Shown here one piece after another: positions 13,101-22,565 of a DNA stretch of 64,000 nt (its first letter is position 1; every line of letters starts with the position of its first letter). The stretch spans positions 1,798,001 through 1,862,000 of the forward strand of contig JAYJMM010000116.1 in the NCBI GenBank assembly GCA_037349105.1, written 5' to 3'. The notes beneath the pieces are model-generated. The model ran no database searches and was not told the DNA's origin. It was given only the letters and a program-made list of their open reading frames with translations. The position numbers and the translations under genes were made by a program. The stretch is from Limnomonas spitsbergensis. Its lineage: Eukaryota; Chlorophyta; Chlorophyceae; Chlamydomonadales.

Positions 13101-16100
13101 TCGAAATCAGGTGAACTCGCATGCCCTGAACCCTTGACCCTAGCCTGCAACTGTCATTGATATCAGGTGAAGTCTTAAGCCCTGGACCCTGTGCAGTAAA
13201 CTTTTAACTCTACACCCTTCATCTCCCTCTTTCAATTGCATCCTCTATTGCAGGTGGAGCCCCCCCGGTGTGTCTTCCAGCACCCTCGAGCTGCCAGAGC
13301 TCTGCCTGGTGGGGAAGGGCGTGTGCTTTGACACCGGGGGTCTTGACATCAAGTCAGCGGCCGGGATGAGGCTGATGAAAAAGGTGGGTTGCTGGTATGT
13401 CCCTCGCCACCGTCAAGCATACCTGATGCTGTCTGCATCCGATAAATGGTACCGCAGCCAGGGGCAGGCCTCTGTGGCTTATTTCCCCAGCTCCTCATCA
13501 GCGTGGTTATGGTGTGGACATGCCCATGCTGCACTCCTTTTCCTGGACCCTCTGTCGCCCATGCGGAGTAAGAAAGTAAAACGTAGGTCAGGGCCAAGAG
13601 ATGGCCATTTACATTGCTGCCTCAGCAGCCGAGCCTCTGAGCACGGCCCAGAGCTGTTACAGCAGCTGTCATTGACTCAACTGCCTCTGCGGCCTCTCGC
13701 CTGTTCTCAGGGGCTCTCAATTGTGTCGATGCTCTGCTCTGCCTTTGCCTGTCTGAATCTCTCAAATGCATCCATTGATTGTTAATTTGTTATGCTGCTG
13801 TAGGTGCATGTGCGAGCCAGGTAACGCTGTGACTTCACAATTTAATTGTTTGGACGTCACAGGCTAGTCACCCCTCCCCCCTGCAGGACATGGGTGGTGC
13901 TGCGCTCATGCTTGCCCTAAGCCACGTCATCATGACAATGGGGCTGCCGGTCCGGTTGAGGCTGCTCGTCCCCACTGTGGAGAACAGCATCAGTGGCAAC
14001 GCCTACAGGTGGGTGCGGGTTTAGGTTAAGGGTTTAGCGTTGCGCCATAGCTGAGGACGGCCAGGCCTCAGGGGGAGTGCTACCAGCCACTGGGATGGAC
14101 TGAAACAGCTTGAAGCAGCTTTGTTGCGCATGGCTGCTCAATGTTTGATCATCACGTGGTTTGTGTGTGCATGTTGTTGCAGCGAGTGTGATTGAAGTGT
14201 TTTGTACGCTTGCTTAACCCTGGGAGGGCAGTTTCCTCACATTCCTCTGGGAAGGCGCAGGTTGGACTTTGCAGTCCCTTGCATTCCCCACCAACAAGCG
14301 TGGAAGCTTACCGCCCGGCTTGCCCTGCCCCGCTCTCAGCACTGCCGCTACCCCCGTCTGCTGCCGTCCCCGACTCTTGTGACACCCTGACCAGCTGCCG
14401 GTATCGCAATCCTCGTTATGAGGTTGCTAAAGATATGTGTGTATCTCGTGTAAAGAGCCCCGCCTCGCTCTAAACTGTCTGTGTCTCCATGATCTCTCTG
14501 TTATCATTCCACACGATCCATGTCATACCAAGGCGTCCCTTAGTACGTCTTGTACAGCCTTAGAACCAAGTAGCATGGAACGCTACAGCCGGCGTCCCCC
14601 CTTCTTGCTGCAGGCTTTAGGGTTTAGGGTTTAAGCCGGCGTCCTCCCTCCTTGCTGCAGGCCCCTGGATGTGTTGCAGACCCGAGCGGGCATCACCGTG
14701 GAGAACAGGAACACCGATGCCGAGGGCCGCCTGATCCTGTGTGATGCGCTGACAAGGGGCGCTGCCTCCAACCCGGACTTGATCATCGACGCGGCAACGC
14801 TGACGGGGGCGGCCAGGTAACTAGGCCGTAGTGTGGGGGAATAGTGTGGAGGGGTAGCCGGGTACCAGGAGGCAGGAGGGGCAGCCAGTTATCAAGTCAA
14901 GAATAGAGTTGAGAATGGGGTAGAGGGGGTGGAGAGAGCTGATGTTGATTTGTCACTGAGGATAAAGAAGAGAGACAGTTAACGGTGATTTCTCACGCCT
15001 CCTGCTTCGGCATAGGAAAAGTCTTTCTTTCTTTCTCGTGATTTATGTGATGACTCTCCACACCCTGACCTCCTTCCCCTCTGTCCTCATTAATGACCAG
15101 CTGTACTCCTAGCTGATGGCCTGTGTGTGCCGTTTGAAATTCAAAACTGGCATACAAGTTGTAGTTGGGAAAAGCCAGATATTCGACCAGCTGTACTCGG
15201 AGCTGATGGCCTGTGTGTGCCGTTTGAAATTCAAAACTGGCATACGAGTTGTAGTTGGGAAAAGCCAGATATTCGACCAGCTGTACTCCGAGCTGATGGC
15301 CTGTGTGTGCCGTTTGAAATTCAAAACTGGCATAAAAGGAGAAGTTGGGAAAAGCCAGATATTCGACCAGCTGTACTCCTAGCTGATGGCCTGTGTGTGC
15401 CATTGAAATTCAAAACTGGCATAAGAGAAGAAGTTGGGAAAAGCCAGATATTCGACCAGCTGTACTCTGAGCTGATGGCCTAGCTGGCCTGTGTGTGCCA
15501 TGGTTGTCCTGTGTGTGATGGCCTATCTGATGGCCTGTGCGTGATGTGTGATGGCCTGTGCGTGATGTGTGATGGCCTGTGCGTGATGTGTGATGGCCTG
15601 TGCATGATGTGTGATGGCCTGTGCGTAATGTGTGATGGCCTGTGCATGATGTGTGATGGCCTGTGCGTGATGTGTGATGGCCTGTGCGTGATGTGTGATG
15701 GCCTGTGCATGATGTGTGATGGCCTGTGCGTGATGTGTGATGGCCTGTGCATGATGTGTGATGGCCTGTGCGTGATGTGTGATGGCCTGTGCATGATGTG
15801 TGATGGCCTGTGCGTGATGTGTGATGGCCTGTGCGTGATGTGTGATGGCCTGTGCATGATGTGTGATGGCCTGTGCGTGATGTGTGATGGCCTGTGCGTG
15901 ATGTGTGATGGCCTGTGCATGATGTGTGATGGCCTGTGCATGATGTGTGATGGCCTGTGCATGATGTGTGATGGCCTGTGCGTGATGTGTGATGGCCTGT
16001 GCATGATGTGTGATGGCCTGTGCGTGATGTGTGATGGCCTGTGCATGATGTGTGATGGCCTGTGCATGATGTGAGATGGCCTGTGCATGATGTGTGATGG

Positions 16101-19100
16101 CCTGTGCGTGATGTGTGATGGCCTGTGCATGATGTGTGATGGCCTGTGCATGATGTGTGATGGCCTGTGCATGATGTGTGATGGCCTGTGCATCATGTGT
16201 GATGGCCTGTGCATGATGTGTGATGGCCTGTGCGTGATGTGTGATGGCCTGTGCATGATGTGTGATGGCCTGTGCGTGATGTGTGATGGCCTGTGCATGA
16301 TGTGCGATGGCCTGTGCATGATGTGTGATGGCCTGTGCATGATGTGTGATGGCTTGTGCATGATGTGTGATGGCCTGTGCATGATGTGTGATGGCCTGTG
16401 CGTGATGTGTGATGGCCTGTGCATGATGTGTGATGGCCTGTGCATGATGTGTGATGGCCTGTGCATGATGTGTGATAGCCTGTGCGTGATGTGTGATGGC
16501 CTGTGCATGATGTGTGATGGCCTGTGCATGACGTGTGATGGCCTGTGCATGATGTGTGATGGCCTGTGCGTGATGTGTGATGGCCTGTGTGTGATGTGTG
16601 ATGGCCTGTGTGTGATGTGTGATGGCCTGTGCATGATGTGTGATGGCCTGTGCATGATGTGTGATGGCCTCTGCATGATGTGTGATGGCCTCTGCATGAT
16701 GTGTGATGGCCTGTGCGTGACGTGTGATGGCCTGTGCGTGATGTGTGATGGCCTGTGTGTGATGTGTGATGGCCTGTGCGTGATGTGTGATGGCCTGTGC
16801 GTGATGTGTGATGGCCTGTGCATGATGTGTGATGGCCTGTGCGTGATGTGTGATGGCCTGTGCGAGTGTGTGATGACCTGTGCATGATGTGTGATGGCCT
16901 GTGTGTGATGTGTGATGGCCTGTGTGTGATGTGTGATGGCCTGTGCATGATGTGTGATGGCCTATGCGTGATGTGTGATGGCCTGTGCATGATGTGTGAT
17001 GGCCTGTGCGTGATGTGTGATGGCCTGTGCGAGTGTGTGATGACCTAGCTTTACTCCTAGCTGATGGCCTGTGTGTGTCATTCTTGTGTTGTCCCTCCCA
17101 GGGCTGCACTGGGGCCTGAGGTGCCGGCGGTATTCAGCAGCTGCGATGCGGTGTGGAGAGAGCTGGAGACGGCGGCGACGGAAGAGGTACGGGGGAGGGT
17201 CTGGGTTAGGGTTAGGGTTAGGGTTGGGACGTGATCTGTGGTAGGCCGCTGAACCCCGTGAGCCTGCCTGTACGGGGCTGTACTGCCTGGGCCTGAGGTA
17301 CAGCTACCGTGGGGGTACAGCCTACAATACACAGGGTTAGGGTTTGGACGTGGTTTGGGTGATCTGTGGTTGGGCTTGTCTGTGAGGGGTGTGGATGGCA
17401 ATGAGAAAGGATGGGGAGGTCCTCTGGGGACTGAGTTGAAAGAAGGAAAGTAAACTATGCCCCGCATGGGGGTGAGGGCTAAGGAAACAGCGCGGCATGG
17501 GCCTAGGCCGCGTCCGCGCCGTTGCAAGGACTGAGGGGACTTGATTGGGAGCCACTTATTCGGCTGCAGCATGCCGTGCTTTGGCTACTGTCGGCTAATG
17601 CGGTGTGTGGCTGGGCCCCCTGGGCCCCCCTAAGTCCCCAGGGCGCCAGAGCCCCCTCATCCAGGTCTCTCTGGCTGGTTTGAGTGATCTGTGGTTGGGC
17701 TTGCCTGTGAGGGGTTTCGACTGGCAATGCAAACGTATGAGATGGATATTCTGGGGACTGGCTTGACTGCAATGGGAGCCAGCATCCTCACCCAGCTCTC
17801 ACTGCATGTGCAAGTTATTTATGGTGCTGCCATGTGCAGGATGAGATGTTGTGGCGGTTGCCACTGTGGAAGGGATACCGCAAGCATCTGGAATCAAAGG
17901 TGGGGAGGCAGGCGCTCTGATATACTGTACTTTCACATGTTTCTGATATGTACCGGTGTCCCCAAAAAAGAAAGACTGCTCCTCCGCCGAAGCAGGAGAT
18001 GTGGGACCGCTCGACCCACAGCAGTTATATCCTAAGTTGGATAGCCCGCTCAAAACATTCTGCGGGGTGCATTTAAGGAAGCACCAGACGTTTTCCACGC
18101 TTACACCTGGAATACGGTATGAAAGGAACTTTGGCAGGGTTCGAGCCGCCCGAATGTTTCTTTAATACGTACCTCACGTATGAATCTGACGTCTCCTTTG
18201 TGTCTGCCCCCCTCTCTCCCCTCTGTATACTTACCCCTGGGTGTTACAGGTTGCTGATATCGGCTCCACAGGGGGAGAGGGCACCCCGGGGGCCATTATG
18301 GCGGCTCTGTACCTACAGGAGTTCGTCAAGGATGTTCCCAGGTGAGACAGGCATTGTACTTTGGAAAGAGTGTGTATTACAGGGGGAGGGAGGCACTATT
18401 CAAGAATGAAAGAAAGAAAGCTATGAGAGGCATTGGAATGTGGAAGGAGTGTGTATCACAGTCGAGGGAGGCACTGCCCAAGAATGGAAAAAAGAAGGCT
18501 ACGAGAGGCATTGGACTCTTGGAGGAGTGTGTACAGTTGAGCGAGGCACTGGGCAAGAAAGGAAGAAAGAAAAAAGCTACGAGAGGCATTGGAATTTGGA
18601 ATTCTGAGTGTGTACAGTTGAGCGAGGCACTGGGCAGGGGTGTATCCCATTAAGGATGTAGGCGTGTTGTGCACTGGGCTGTGGGTCCAAGAGTGAAAAG
18701 AAAGAAAACTACGTCCCGCAGGGGCGTGAGGGTTAAGGAAACAGCGCGGCATGGGCCTAGGCCGTGTCCGCGCTGTTACCATACTGTGCGTCCAATTCAG
18801 TCCACCGTTGGCACCTTCAGGAGTTTGTCAAGGACTTGCCCAGATGATAGAGGCACTGGGGAGGGCATTTTCTCAGTGGGATGAAAGATGCATGCACGGG
18901 GGTATGCCGTATGCGTCACTGGGGTATGTGTAGCTCGGGTGGGCGTTCCATTTTAAGAAATTGTGCTCTGGTTGGTTGCTCACTCTAGCCCGGTGTATTG
19001 CCATCTTGGAGGATCCTCCAGATCTTGATCCAGAGGGATCCAGATCTATATCTTGGTGGTTCCCTGGACACAAAAGGCAAGATATAGCTGCCCTGCCCCT

Positions 19101-19373
19101 TGCCTTTTGATTGAGGCCTGTCTATCGCCGGTTGAGTGTGATGGCGGGGGGGAGGGGTATCGGGCAGATAGTGATGGCTTCCTGAACACAAACGAATGGC
19201 CATGGCTCACATGCATTGCCCCTGGGGACTTGTCCTGTGCACGTCGCAGGTGGGTCCACATTGACACCGGTGCGTACAACAACGCCAGCCGTGACGGCAG
19301 GCCTGAAGGCGGGGAGGCGATAGGGTTGAGGGCTTTGTGGCGTTTTTTGAGCAACCGCTATCCAAAGGCTTGA
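1113..19373 (+). CDS. LAP: M17 leucyl aminopeptidase, 13 exons, intact, 480 aa
   Basis: Removes N-terminal residues from peptides with a two-metal centre; M17 enzymes are usually hexameric. Proposed exons: 1113-1247, 1929-2037, 2407-2500, 3944-4045, 5490-5658, 12821-12885, 13254-13383, 13887-14008, 14661-14816, 17102-17186, 17840-17899, 18250-18341, 19250-19373 (TGA). All introns are GT-AG and every phase agrees, giving 480 codons plus stop. Metal ligands K246 and D251 ([11 protein letters not shown]), D269 (KKDMGG), D328 and E330 (NTDAEGR) are present, as are catalytic K258 and R332; their spacing equals that of bovine LAP. The N-terminal domain is short and diverged. The [21 protein letters not shown] and RPEGGEA stretches resemble the bacterial (alphaproteobacterial-type) M17 branch. 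The start at ATG 1113 fits the family's N-terminus, and no targeting peptide is visible from it. Exon boundaries are inferred, not transcript-supported; exon 1 is the least certain. Confidence 0.93.
1745..1806 (+). repeat. Decoy copy of the intron 1 acceptor and exon 2 start
   Basis: The sequence ending CTTGGACAG followed by GTCCTGATCATGTCAGG copies the real junction near 1921-1944, which reads CTTGGACAG then ATCCTTATCATGCCGGG. The copy includes the pyrimidine tract, the AG and about 17 nt of exon 2. It then runs into a stop (TAA). CCCCAATGCC-type short repeats fill the gap between the copy and the true exon. Confidence 0.75.
2163..2270 (+). repeat. Dispersed repeat family A, copy 1 (intron 2)
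   Basis: About 100 bp beginning with AAGAAAG-type purines, then GCTACGCCCCGTGGGAGGCG, GAGGAAACAGCGC and a CGCGCCGTTACC end. Related copies lie at 17437-17527 and 18691-18783. This copy is the most diverged of the three. No coding capacity and no clear terminal repeats are seen. A short non-autonomous element is possible. Confidence 0.6.
2485..3715 (+). repeat. 41-bp minisatellite spanning the intron 3 splice donor
   Basis: About 29 copies of a 41-bp unit. The first copy is the real junction: exon 3 ends GCTACAGCTTCACACG at 2500 and the intron begins GTGGGTGGGTGTGG. Each later unit carries the core ACAGCTTCACACGGTGGGTG, so exon tail and donor are repeated throughout the intron. Blocks at about 2750 and 3160 match at a 410-bp (10-unit) offset, a higher-order duplication. 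Copies decay towards 3700. Confidence 0.95.
3716..3943 (+). other. Unique acceptor-side part of intron 3
   Basis: GTGGGTGTGG-type decay products of the array end at about 3790. The rest is non-repetitive and ends in a strong acceptor tract (CCCCTTTCCCCGCCCTCCAG) before exon 4. Confidence 0.6.
4098..5150 (+). repeat. 33-bp minisatellite inside intron 4
   Basis: About 32 copies of a 33-bp unit with core CCACTCACCCGCATCAAGCC. It is C-rich on the transcript strand. Both strands stay open over long stretches because 33 is a multiple of three; these reading frames are repeat artefacts. No exon sequence is obvious in the unit. Confidence 0.93.
5717..6262 (+). repeat. Tandem partial copies of exon 5 and its donor in intron 5
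   Basis: Exon 5 ends GGAGATGAGCTGTTGGAACAG at 5658, followed by GTGGGGGG. At 5717-5810 a degraded copy of the exon's 3' half (from the CACCTGGTGGCGGAG segment) again ends GATGAGCTGCTGGAACAG and GTGGGG. Shorter copies follow near 5897, 5987 and 6087. Diverged remnants lie at about 6151-6200 and 6235-6255, where they merge into the 46-bp array. Confidence 0.9.
6262..12765 (+). repeat. 46-bp minisatellite with 2.6-kb higher-order duplication, intron 5
   Basis: About 140 copies of a unit of 46 bp (a 31-bp variant also occurs) with core GGTGATAGGGTATAGGGTAC. Roughly 6297-8870 and 8897-11470 match almost base for base at an offset of 2600 bp. A single-base deletion near 10700 shifts the offset to 2599. 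The unit is G-rich on the transcript strand with frequent GGG runs. Uninterrupted reading frames of 1400 to 2100 codons on the minus strand are repeat artefacts. Confidence 0.95.
12866..13180 (+). repeat. Donor-spanning repeats in intron 6
   Basis: Exon 6 ends CTCTCATCGAAATCAG at 12885 and is followed by GTGACCTC. Four diverged copies follow (near 12950, 13020, 13095 and 13150), each reading CAACTGTCAT then GAAATCAGGTGA or GATATCAGGTGA. Each is trailed by a CCCTGAACCCTAACCCCTAG-like stretch. Exon tail and donor are therefore repeated within a 368-bp intron. Confidence 0.88.
13384..13886 (+). other. Intron 7, mostly unique
   Basis: Donor GTGGGTTG, acceptor tract CCCCTCCCCCCTGCAG. No tandem array, exon copy or recognisable element is visible in this 503-bp intron. 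The frame that stays open from exon 7 to about 13785 is read-through. Confidence 0.6.
14586..14662 (+). repeat. Duplicated acceptor of intron 8 flanking telomere-like repeats
   Basis: The segment CCGGCGTCCCCCCTTCTTGCTGCAGGC is repeated as CCGGCGTCCTCCCTCCTTGCTGCAGGC; the second copy is the real acceptor of exon 9. Between them lie TTTAGGG-type repeats (about 14615-14633). Confidence 0.85.
15098..15480 (+). repeat. 90-bp tandem repeat, about four copies, intron 9
   Basis: Units carry CAGCTGTACTC, CTGATGGCCTGTGTGTGCC and TTGAAATTCAAAACTGG. The TACTCCTAGCTGATGGCC segment recurs at 17051-17068, just before the acceptor of exon 10. The array therefore shares sequence with the acceptor-proximal intron. 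Confidence 0.9.
15515..17045 (+). repeat. 21-bp minisatellite, intron 9
   Basis: About 72 copies of a 21-bp unit with core GATGGCCTGTGCATGATGTG. The main variant positions are GCG/GCA/GTG. It appears to derive from the GATGGCCTGTGTGTG part of the neighbouring 90-bp unit. Frames remain open on both strands because 21 is a multiple of three and the unit lacks stops; these are not genes. Confidence 0.95.
17200..17222 (+). repeat. TTAGGG-type interstitial telomere-like repeat near the intron 10 donor
   Basis: GGGTTAGGGTTAGGGTTAGG starts about 15 bp after the donor at 17187. It is one of several short telomere-like tracts in this window. Confidence 0.7.
17437..17527 (+). repeat. Dispersed repeat family A, copy 2 (intron 10)
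   Basis: AGGAAAGTAAACTATGCCCC, then AAGGAAACAGCGCGGCATGG, GCCTAGGCCGCGTCCGCGCC and GTTGC. It is close to copy 3 at 18691-18783. Confidence 0.75.
18350..18660 (+). repeat. Tandem repeat of about 70 bp next to the intron 12 donor
   Basis: Four diverged copies contain GAGTGTGTA(T/C), GAGGCACT, purine-rich GAAAGAAAGAAAGC and GAGAGGCATTGGA. They begin right after the donor at 18342. Confidence 0.85.
18691..18783 (+). repeat. Dispersed repeat family A, copy 3 (intron 12)
   Basis: AAAGAAAACTACGTCCCGCA, GGGCGTGAGGGTTAAGGAAA, CAGCGCGGCATGGGCCTAGG, then CCGTGTCCGCGCTGTTACC. Nearly identical to copy 2 over most of its length. Confidence 0.75.
18812..18850 (+). repeat. Degenerate copy of the exon 12 end inside intron 12
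   Basis: TTCAGGAGTTTGTCAAGGAC followed by TTGCCCAGATGATAG mirrors the end of exon 12 (TACAGGAGTTCGTCAAGGAT, GTTCCCAG|GTGAGACAG). About 27 nt of exon plus the donor region were copied; the GT of the donor has become AT. Confidence 0.8.
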
Positions 19374-20331
19374 GCTGTGCAGCATGCTGGAGAGCATAAG
19401 GGAGGGAGCCAAGTCAAGGCCGCTGATTTTTTAACCCAGGGTGGGGCTGGACGGGCGGGACTGGGTGTGGCCCTATGCCCTGGGAAAACTAGACACTGTT
19501 GAATCTTGCTGGGCAGCCCTGCTGTTGTACTGGAAGACTTGACCGCTACTGGCGGCATTGTCAGATTCCAGGAATGGTTGCGTCTCACTTCAGGGTTCCC
19601 ATACTGGCGTATCATGCACCGACATGTTACCTATCTTACAGCCTTTTTCATTTTGCTCGGGACTCTACGGACTGCAAGCTTTGAATTCATGGCTGGTACC
19701 TGACCTTCCTCTGTTGTGGTAAAGCCCTGCACCGACGGCACCACCGCGCCAGATCTTACCAAGAAAGCATTTGACAAGGAGCCACATTGACTGAGCAGTG
19801 ATAAAAATCCCTCACAGGGACTGCCCAACTTTCTAGGGCTCGTGATTGGGCTCGCTTTACTTCTGTCCGGCAATTATTGAAACAGCCACCTAATATTTTG
19901 CAAACAACCAAGCTAAGAAACATGGACTTTGACTCGTCATTATTACTGTCATTATACTGTTGACAGTAGTAGTCTGTTGTTTATCACCCTTGAAACTAAG
20001 GAACTTGGTGACTGAAAAGCGACTTTGTCGCACTTGAAGCCCGGCACACTCTTGGCTGGCTGAGGGCCTGACTTGGGATATGAACCATGTTAGTTGTGGG
20101 CTTCTGAATTCTGATGGTTAATAAAGGTACAAGTGGTGGTGAAGCTATGTGGAAGGTGATCCTAGTACCATCTCTGTCACGACGTATGACTGCACCGTGC
20201 GTTTGACCGCGCCAACTGCTTTTCGGTTGGAAGTCAGCAGTTAGTAACTGCAGTTTGTGTGAACTTGAATATGTGTGAGAGCCTACCAAGGCGAATCTCA
20301 GTTCTGATTCGTTACTTTTTCTCTCTTACAG
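19374..20331 (+). other. 3' region of the aminopeptidase and spacer
   Basis: No exon I recognise. The volvocine poly(A) signal TGTAA does not occur in this stretch. An AATAAA occurs at about 20120. The final bases, TTTTTCTCTCTTACAG, look like a splice acceptor for the next open segment. Confidence 0.45.
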
Positions 20332-20916
20332 CAATTCACAGCCGAGACACTCGTCCCTGTAAATACTGTGCGGGGAACCGCTGAAGGCGGTGGCCCTGTT
20401 GAGGAGGAAGAAGAAAAGGACGCGGACTGTCTTGCCGGGACCGCCGAGGCGCCGAGGGCGGTGCTGGGAGTCAATTTCACCAACTCTGGGATCGGCGAAT
20501 ACCAGAACGCAGACTACCGGGCAGACCAGTTGCAGCCTTCCACCTACACGTTTCTACAGCAGGAGCACGGGCTGCACGTCATCATTGCCAATCCTCCGGC
20601 TATCTACGCCGACGTGGTCTGCGCCTTGGCTGCAAAGTACGCACGTCATGTGGCCTGCTGCCTACTGCCGGAAGAGTTCCTCACCAACTGCCATCCTGTT
20701 AGGTTTGAGTGGCTAGCCCGTCTAAGGAGAGAAAAGCGATTAGTTGTCTTGCGCTCAGTTAGTTTTGCGGCTGGCTCCGGAGCTAAGCGGGCTATCCACG
20801 GTTGCCAAGGCTGCTATGTATGGGTCCTGGTGTTTGCGTCATCTAGCATCCCTGCACGGATGATCCCACCTCTGGTTCAGTTCTTTTACCCAGGTCGAGC
20901 TGGTGCACCATGGTAA
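20332..20916 (+). CDS. Terminal exon with a methyltransferase-like NPP motif, possibly mobile-element derived
   Basis: After an acceptor-like TTTTTCTCTCTTACAG the frame is open for 194 codons to a stop at 20914-20916. It has no in-frame ATG near its start, so it would be a last exon or a gene fragment. An acidic linker (EEEEEKDAD) is followed by HVIIANPPAIYADVV, then ACCLLPEEFLTN, a LRREKRLVVLRSVSF stretch and CYVWVLVF. An NPP tetrad-like motif followed by a hydrophobic strand, a LLP..F segment and an R.SF....W pattern is how adenine-methyltransferase-like domains of phages and retroelements are organised. The assignment is inference from motif order only. Upstream exons were not found. Confidence 0.4.
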   Translation, partial: QFTAETLVPVNTVRGTAEGGGPVEEEEEKDADCLAGTAEAPRAVLGVNFTNSGIGEYQNADYRADQLQPSTYTFLQQEHGLHVIIANPPAIYADVVCALAAKYARHVACCLLPEEFLTNCHPVRFEWLARLRREKRLVVLRSVSFAAGSGAKRAIHGCQGCYVWVLVFASSSIPARMIPPLVQFFYPGRAGAPW

Positions 20917-21780
20917 GGTCACTCAGTTCCCTGTTGCTAGCAGGTTTATTATGAAATGTGCTTGGCCGCATAATGACTCCTGTTATGAAGCAAATTGCAG
21001 CCGCTAGGAGGTTATCACACATATGTTTATTCTTGATGCATTCACATGTGAGCATGAAGTTGAAGCATGCGTCATCATTATCAGACTATATGCACAGTAT
21101 GTTTGTGAGCATTCACTGATTCACATGTGAGCATGAAGTTGAGTTGTTGACTGGCATCTGAGCATGAATCTGACTATGAAACACATGGCATAGTATATTG
21201 GGTTTCTAAATAGGTTTTACACGTACCTTGGGAGCATGGTGGATGGGATTGACAAATGGACTTGGGAGCATGGGGATGGGCATACTTTTGGGGAGCACGT
21301 TTTTATGGCTCATTTGAGTGTGCACCGGGGGTGCGCACCGTAGATCTGAACAACCAAGTGATTTGTGTACATCTTTCGTACATCTTTCTGGTAAGGCAGT
21401 GCATGCTACGCACTGCTAGTAGTTTTTATGAGGTGTCTACCGTGAGGTGGCATTGTCTTGCGTCTGGCGTGAGCCTACAGGCGTGGCAACTGATGTACGT
21501 CCCCTGGGGGGGGACAGAACATTTAAGACCAATAAGTGCTGGGACCTTCAGTTAGAAGGTGCCCTAAGGCGACTCTTGCAGAACACAGCGGCCTCATCTG
21601 ACCGGGGAGGCAAAGACCCACCAATAAGCCCGGCATTTGAGTTGGTAGTTAGGCGGGACCCCATTGTTCAAGGGGTTCAATGGGCGATTGTGAGTTGCTT
21701 TAGCGTTTACGTCCGGGACAGTAGCTTCGTACTCATCTGCCCCGAAGGTTGAGAATCCAAGGGATCTGAGAGGATTTTAC
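20917..21780. other. Spacer with short direct repeats, no gene recognised
   Basis: TTCACATGTGAGCATGAAGTTGA-like sequence recurs near 21040 and 21120, with part of it again near 21160. Two small open frames at 21256-21752 have no recognisable similarity. Confidence 0.4.
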
Positions 21781-21832
21781 AGCCCGTCTCTGATTGACTG
21801 CGGAGATTAAAAATGTACGGTGGTCATATGGC

Positions 21833-22300
21833 CTGCGGAAGAGTTCCGCAGATGTCGTTTCTGATCGACCCCTGTGGAGCGTGGGTGTCCAGGGGATAGG
21901 TCGTACACATGGCTGCCGATTTTGAATCGCTTTGGTGTCGATCTCCTATTCTTACGAGTCGACTTAGTCCTGCTCGACACCATGCCACATTTCTACCTGC
22001 TCTGCTGCATCTGCTGATTCGCTCGCTGTGCTTCATGACAGGCGCGGCCTGACGCGGCCCATGTCCATGGTCGCGTACACGACCACCACCCGATACGGCC
22101 ATGGGCAGAAAAATATGGCGATTCTAGTATATAATTAATATCAGTTCGAAGGCCTAAAATCTTTCCTCAGACTGTGGAAGTAGTTCTGAGGAGGGGGGGG
22201 GTCCTCGGAGAAAAGGCCGCACGTGGGTCTTCTAAGGGCCTGCGGAGCAGTTCCGCAGACCCCGTTTCTGTACGACATGGCCTGCGGAGGAGTTCCGCAG
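21833..22300. repeat. Three copies of a CTGCGGA/TCCGCAG hairpin
   Basis: Hairpins lie at 21833-21851 (CTGCGGAA-GAG-TTCCGCAG, perfect 8-bp stem), 22240-22258 and 22282-22300. Each is preceded by GG or GGC. The first two are followed by GTTTCTG, and the third by TCAATCAGAAAC, which carries the reverse complement. The half-site TCTGATTGACTGCGGAG at about 21789-21805 is the inverse of the third copy's flank. Possible ends of a small inverted-repeat element. Confidence 0.6.
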
Positions 22301-22423
22301 TCAATCAGAAACGAGCTGTTAATATCCAGCAAGACGCAGTTCTCTTTCACTGTCATACTTGTCATAAAATACCCGCCTCCAGTGTTTTCGAACTGGGGGG
22401 AATGTCTTGTGTTATTTTTGCTT

Positions 22424-22449
22424 GGTGCACCCATTCTTTAGGGTGCACC
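22424..22449. repeat. Perfect 9-bp inverted repeat GGTGCACCC/GGGTGCACC
   Basis: Arms at 22424-22432 and 22441-22449 are separated by 8 bp. A second inverted repeat (GTTTGAGCT / AGCTCAAAC) follows at about 22483-22509. Both lie just upstream of the candidate promoter and could be protein-binding sites or hairpins. Confidence 0.65.
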
Positions 22450-22535
22450 CCTCAGCCGCGACATTTCGTGCACGTTGAGGAGTTTGAGCTAAATCACATG
22501 AGCTCAAACTGTGCGTCCTGCCGAACCCCGCCCCT

Positions 22536-22565
22536 TGACGTGACGTAAGCAGAGCAATATATGAG
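22536..22565 (+). promoter_or_regulatory. Candidate promoter: double CRE-like box plus TATA
   Basis: TGACGTGACGTAA (22536-22548), two overlapping TGACGT cores, follows a CCCCGCCCC tract. A TATA-like CAATATATGAG lies at 22555-22565. Initiation would be expected near 22590. The next gene on this strand is the metalloprotease with ATG at 23447, which implies a long leader. The leader would contain a run of GCGGTGAACA/GCGGTGAAGA 10-bp repeats (22625-22680). Functional assignment is inference. Confidence 0.4.

Noticed and set aside
15480..17109. Cys/Asp-rich plus-strand and His-rich minus-strand frames
   Set aside because: The 21-bp repeat has no stop in several frames. It is bounded by verified aminopeptidase exons 9 and 10.
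18138..18155. GGGTTCGAGCCGCCCG, another B-box lookalike in intron 11
   Set aside because: No convincing A-box or acceptor stem nearby.
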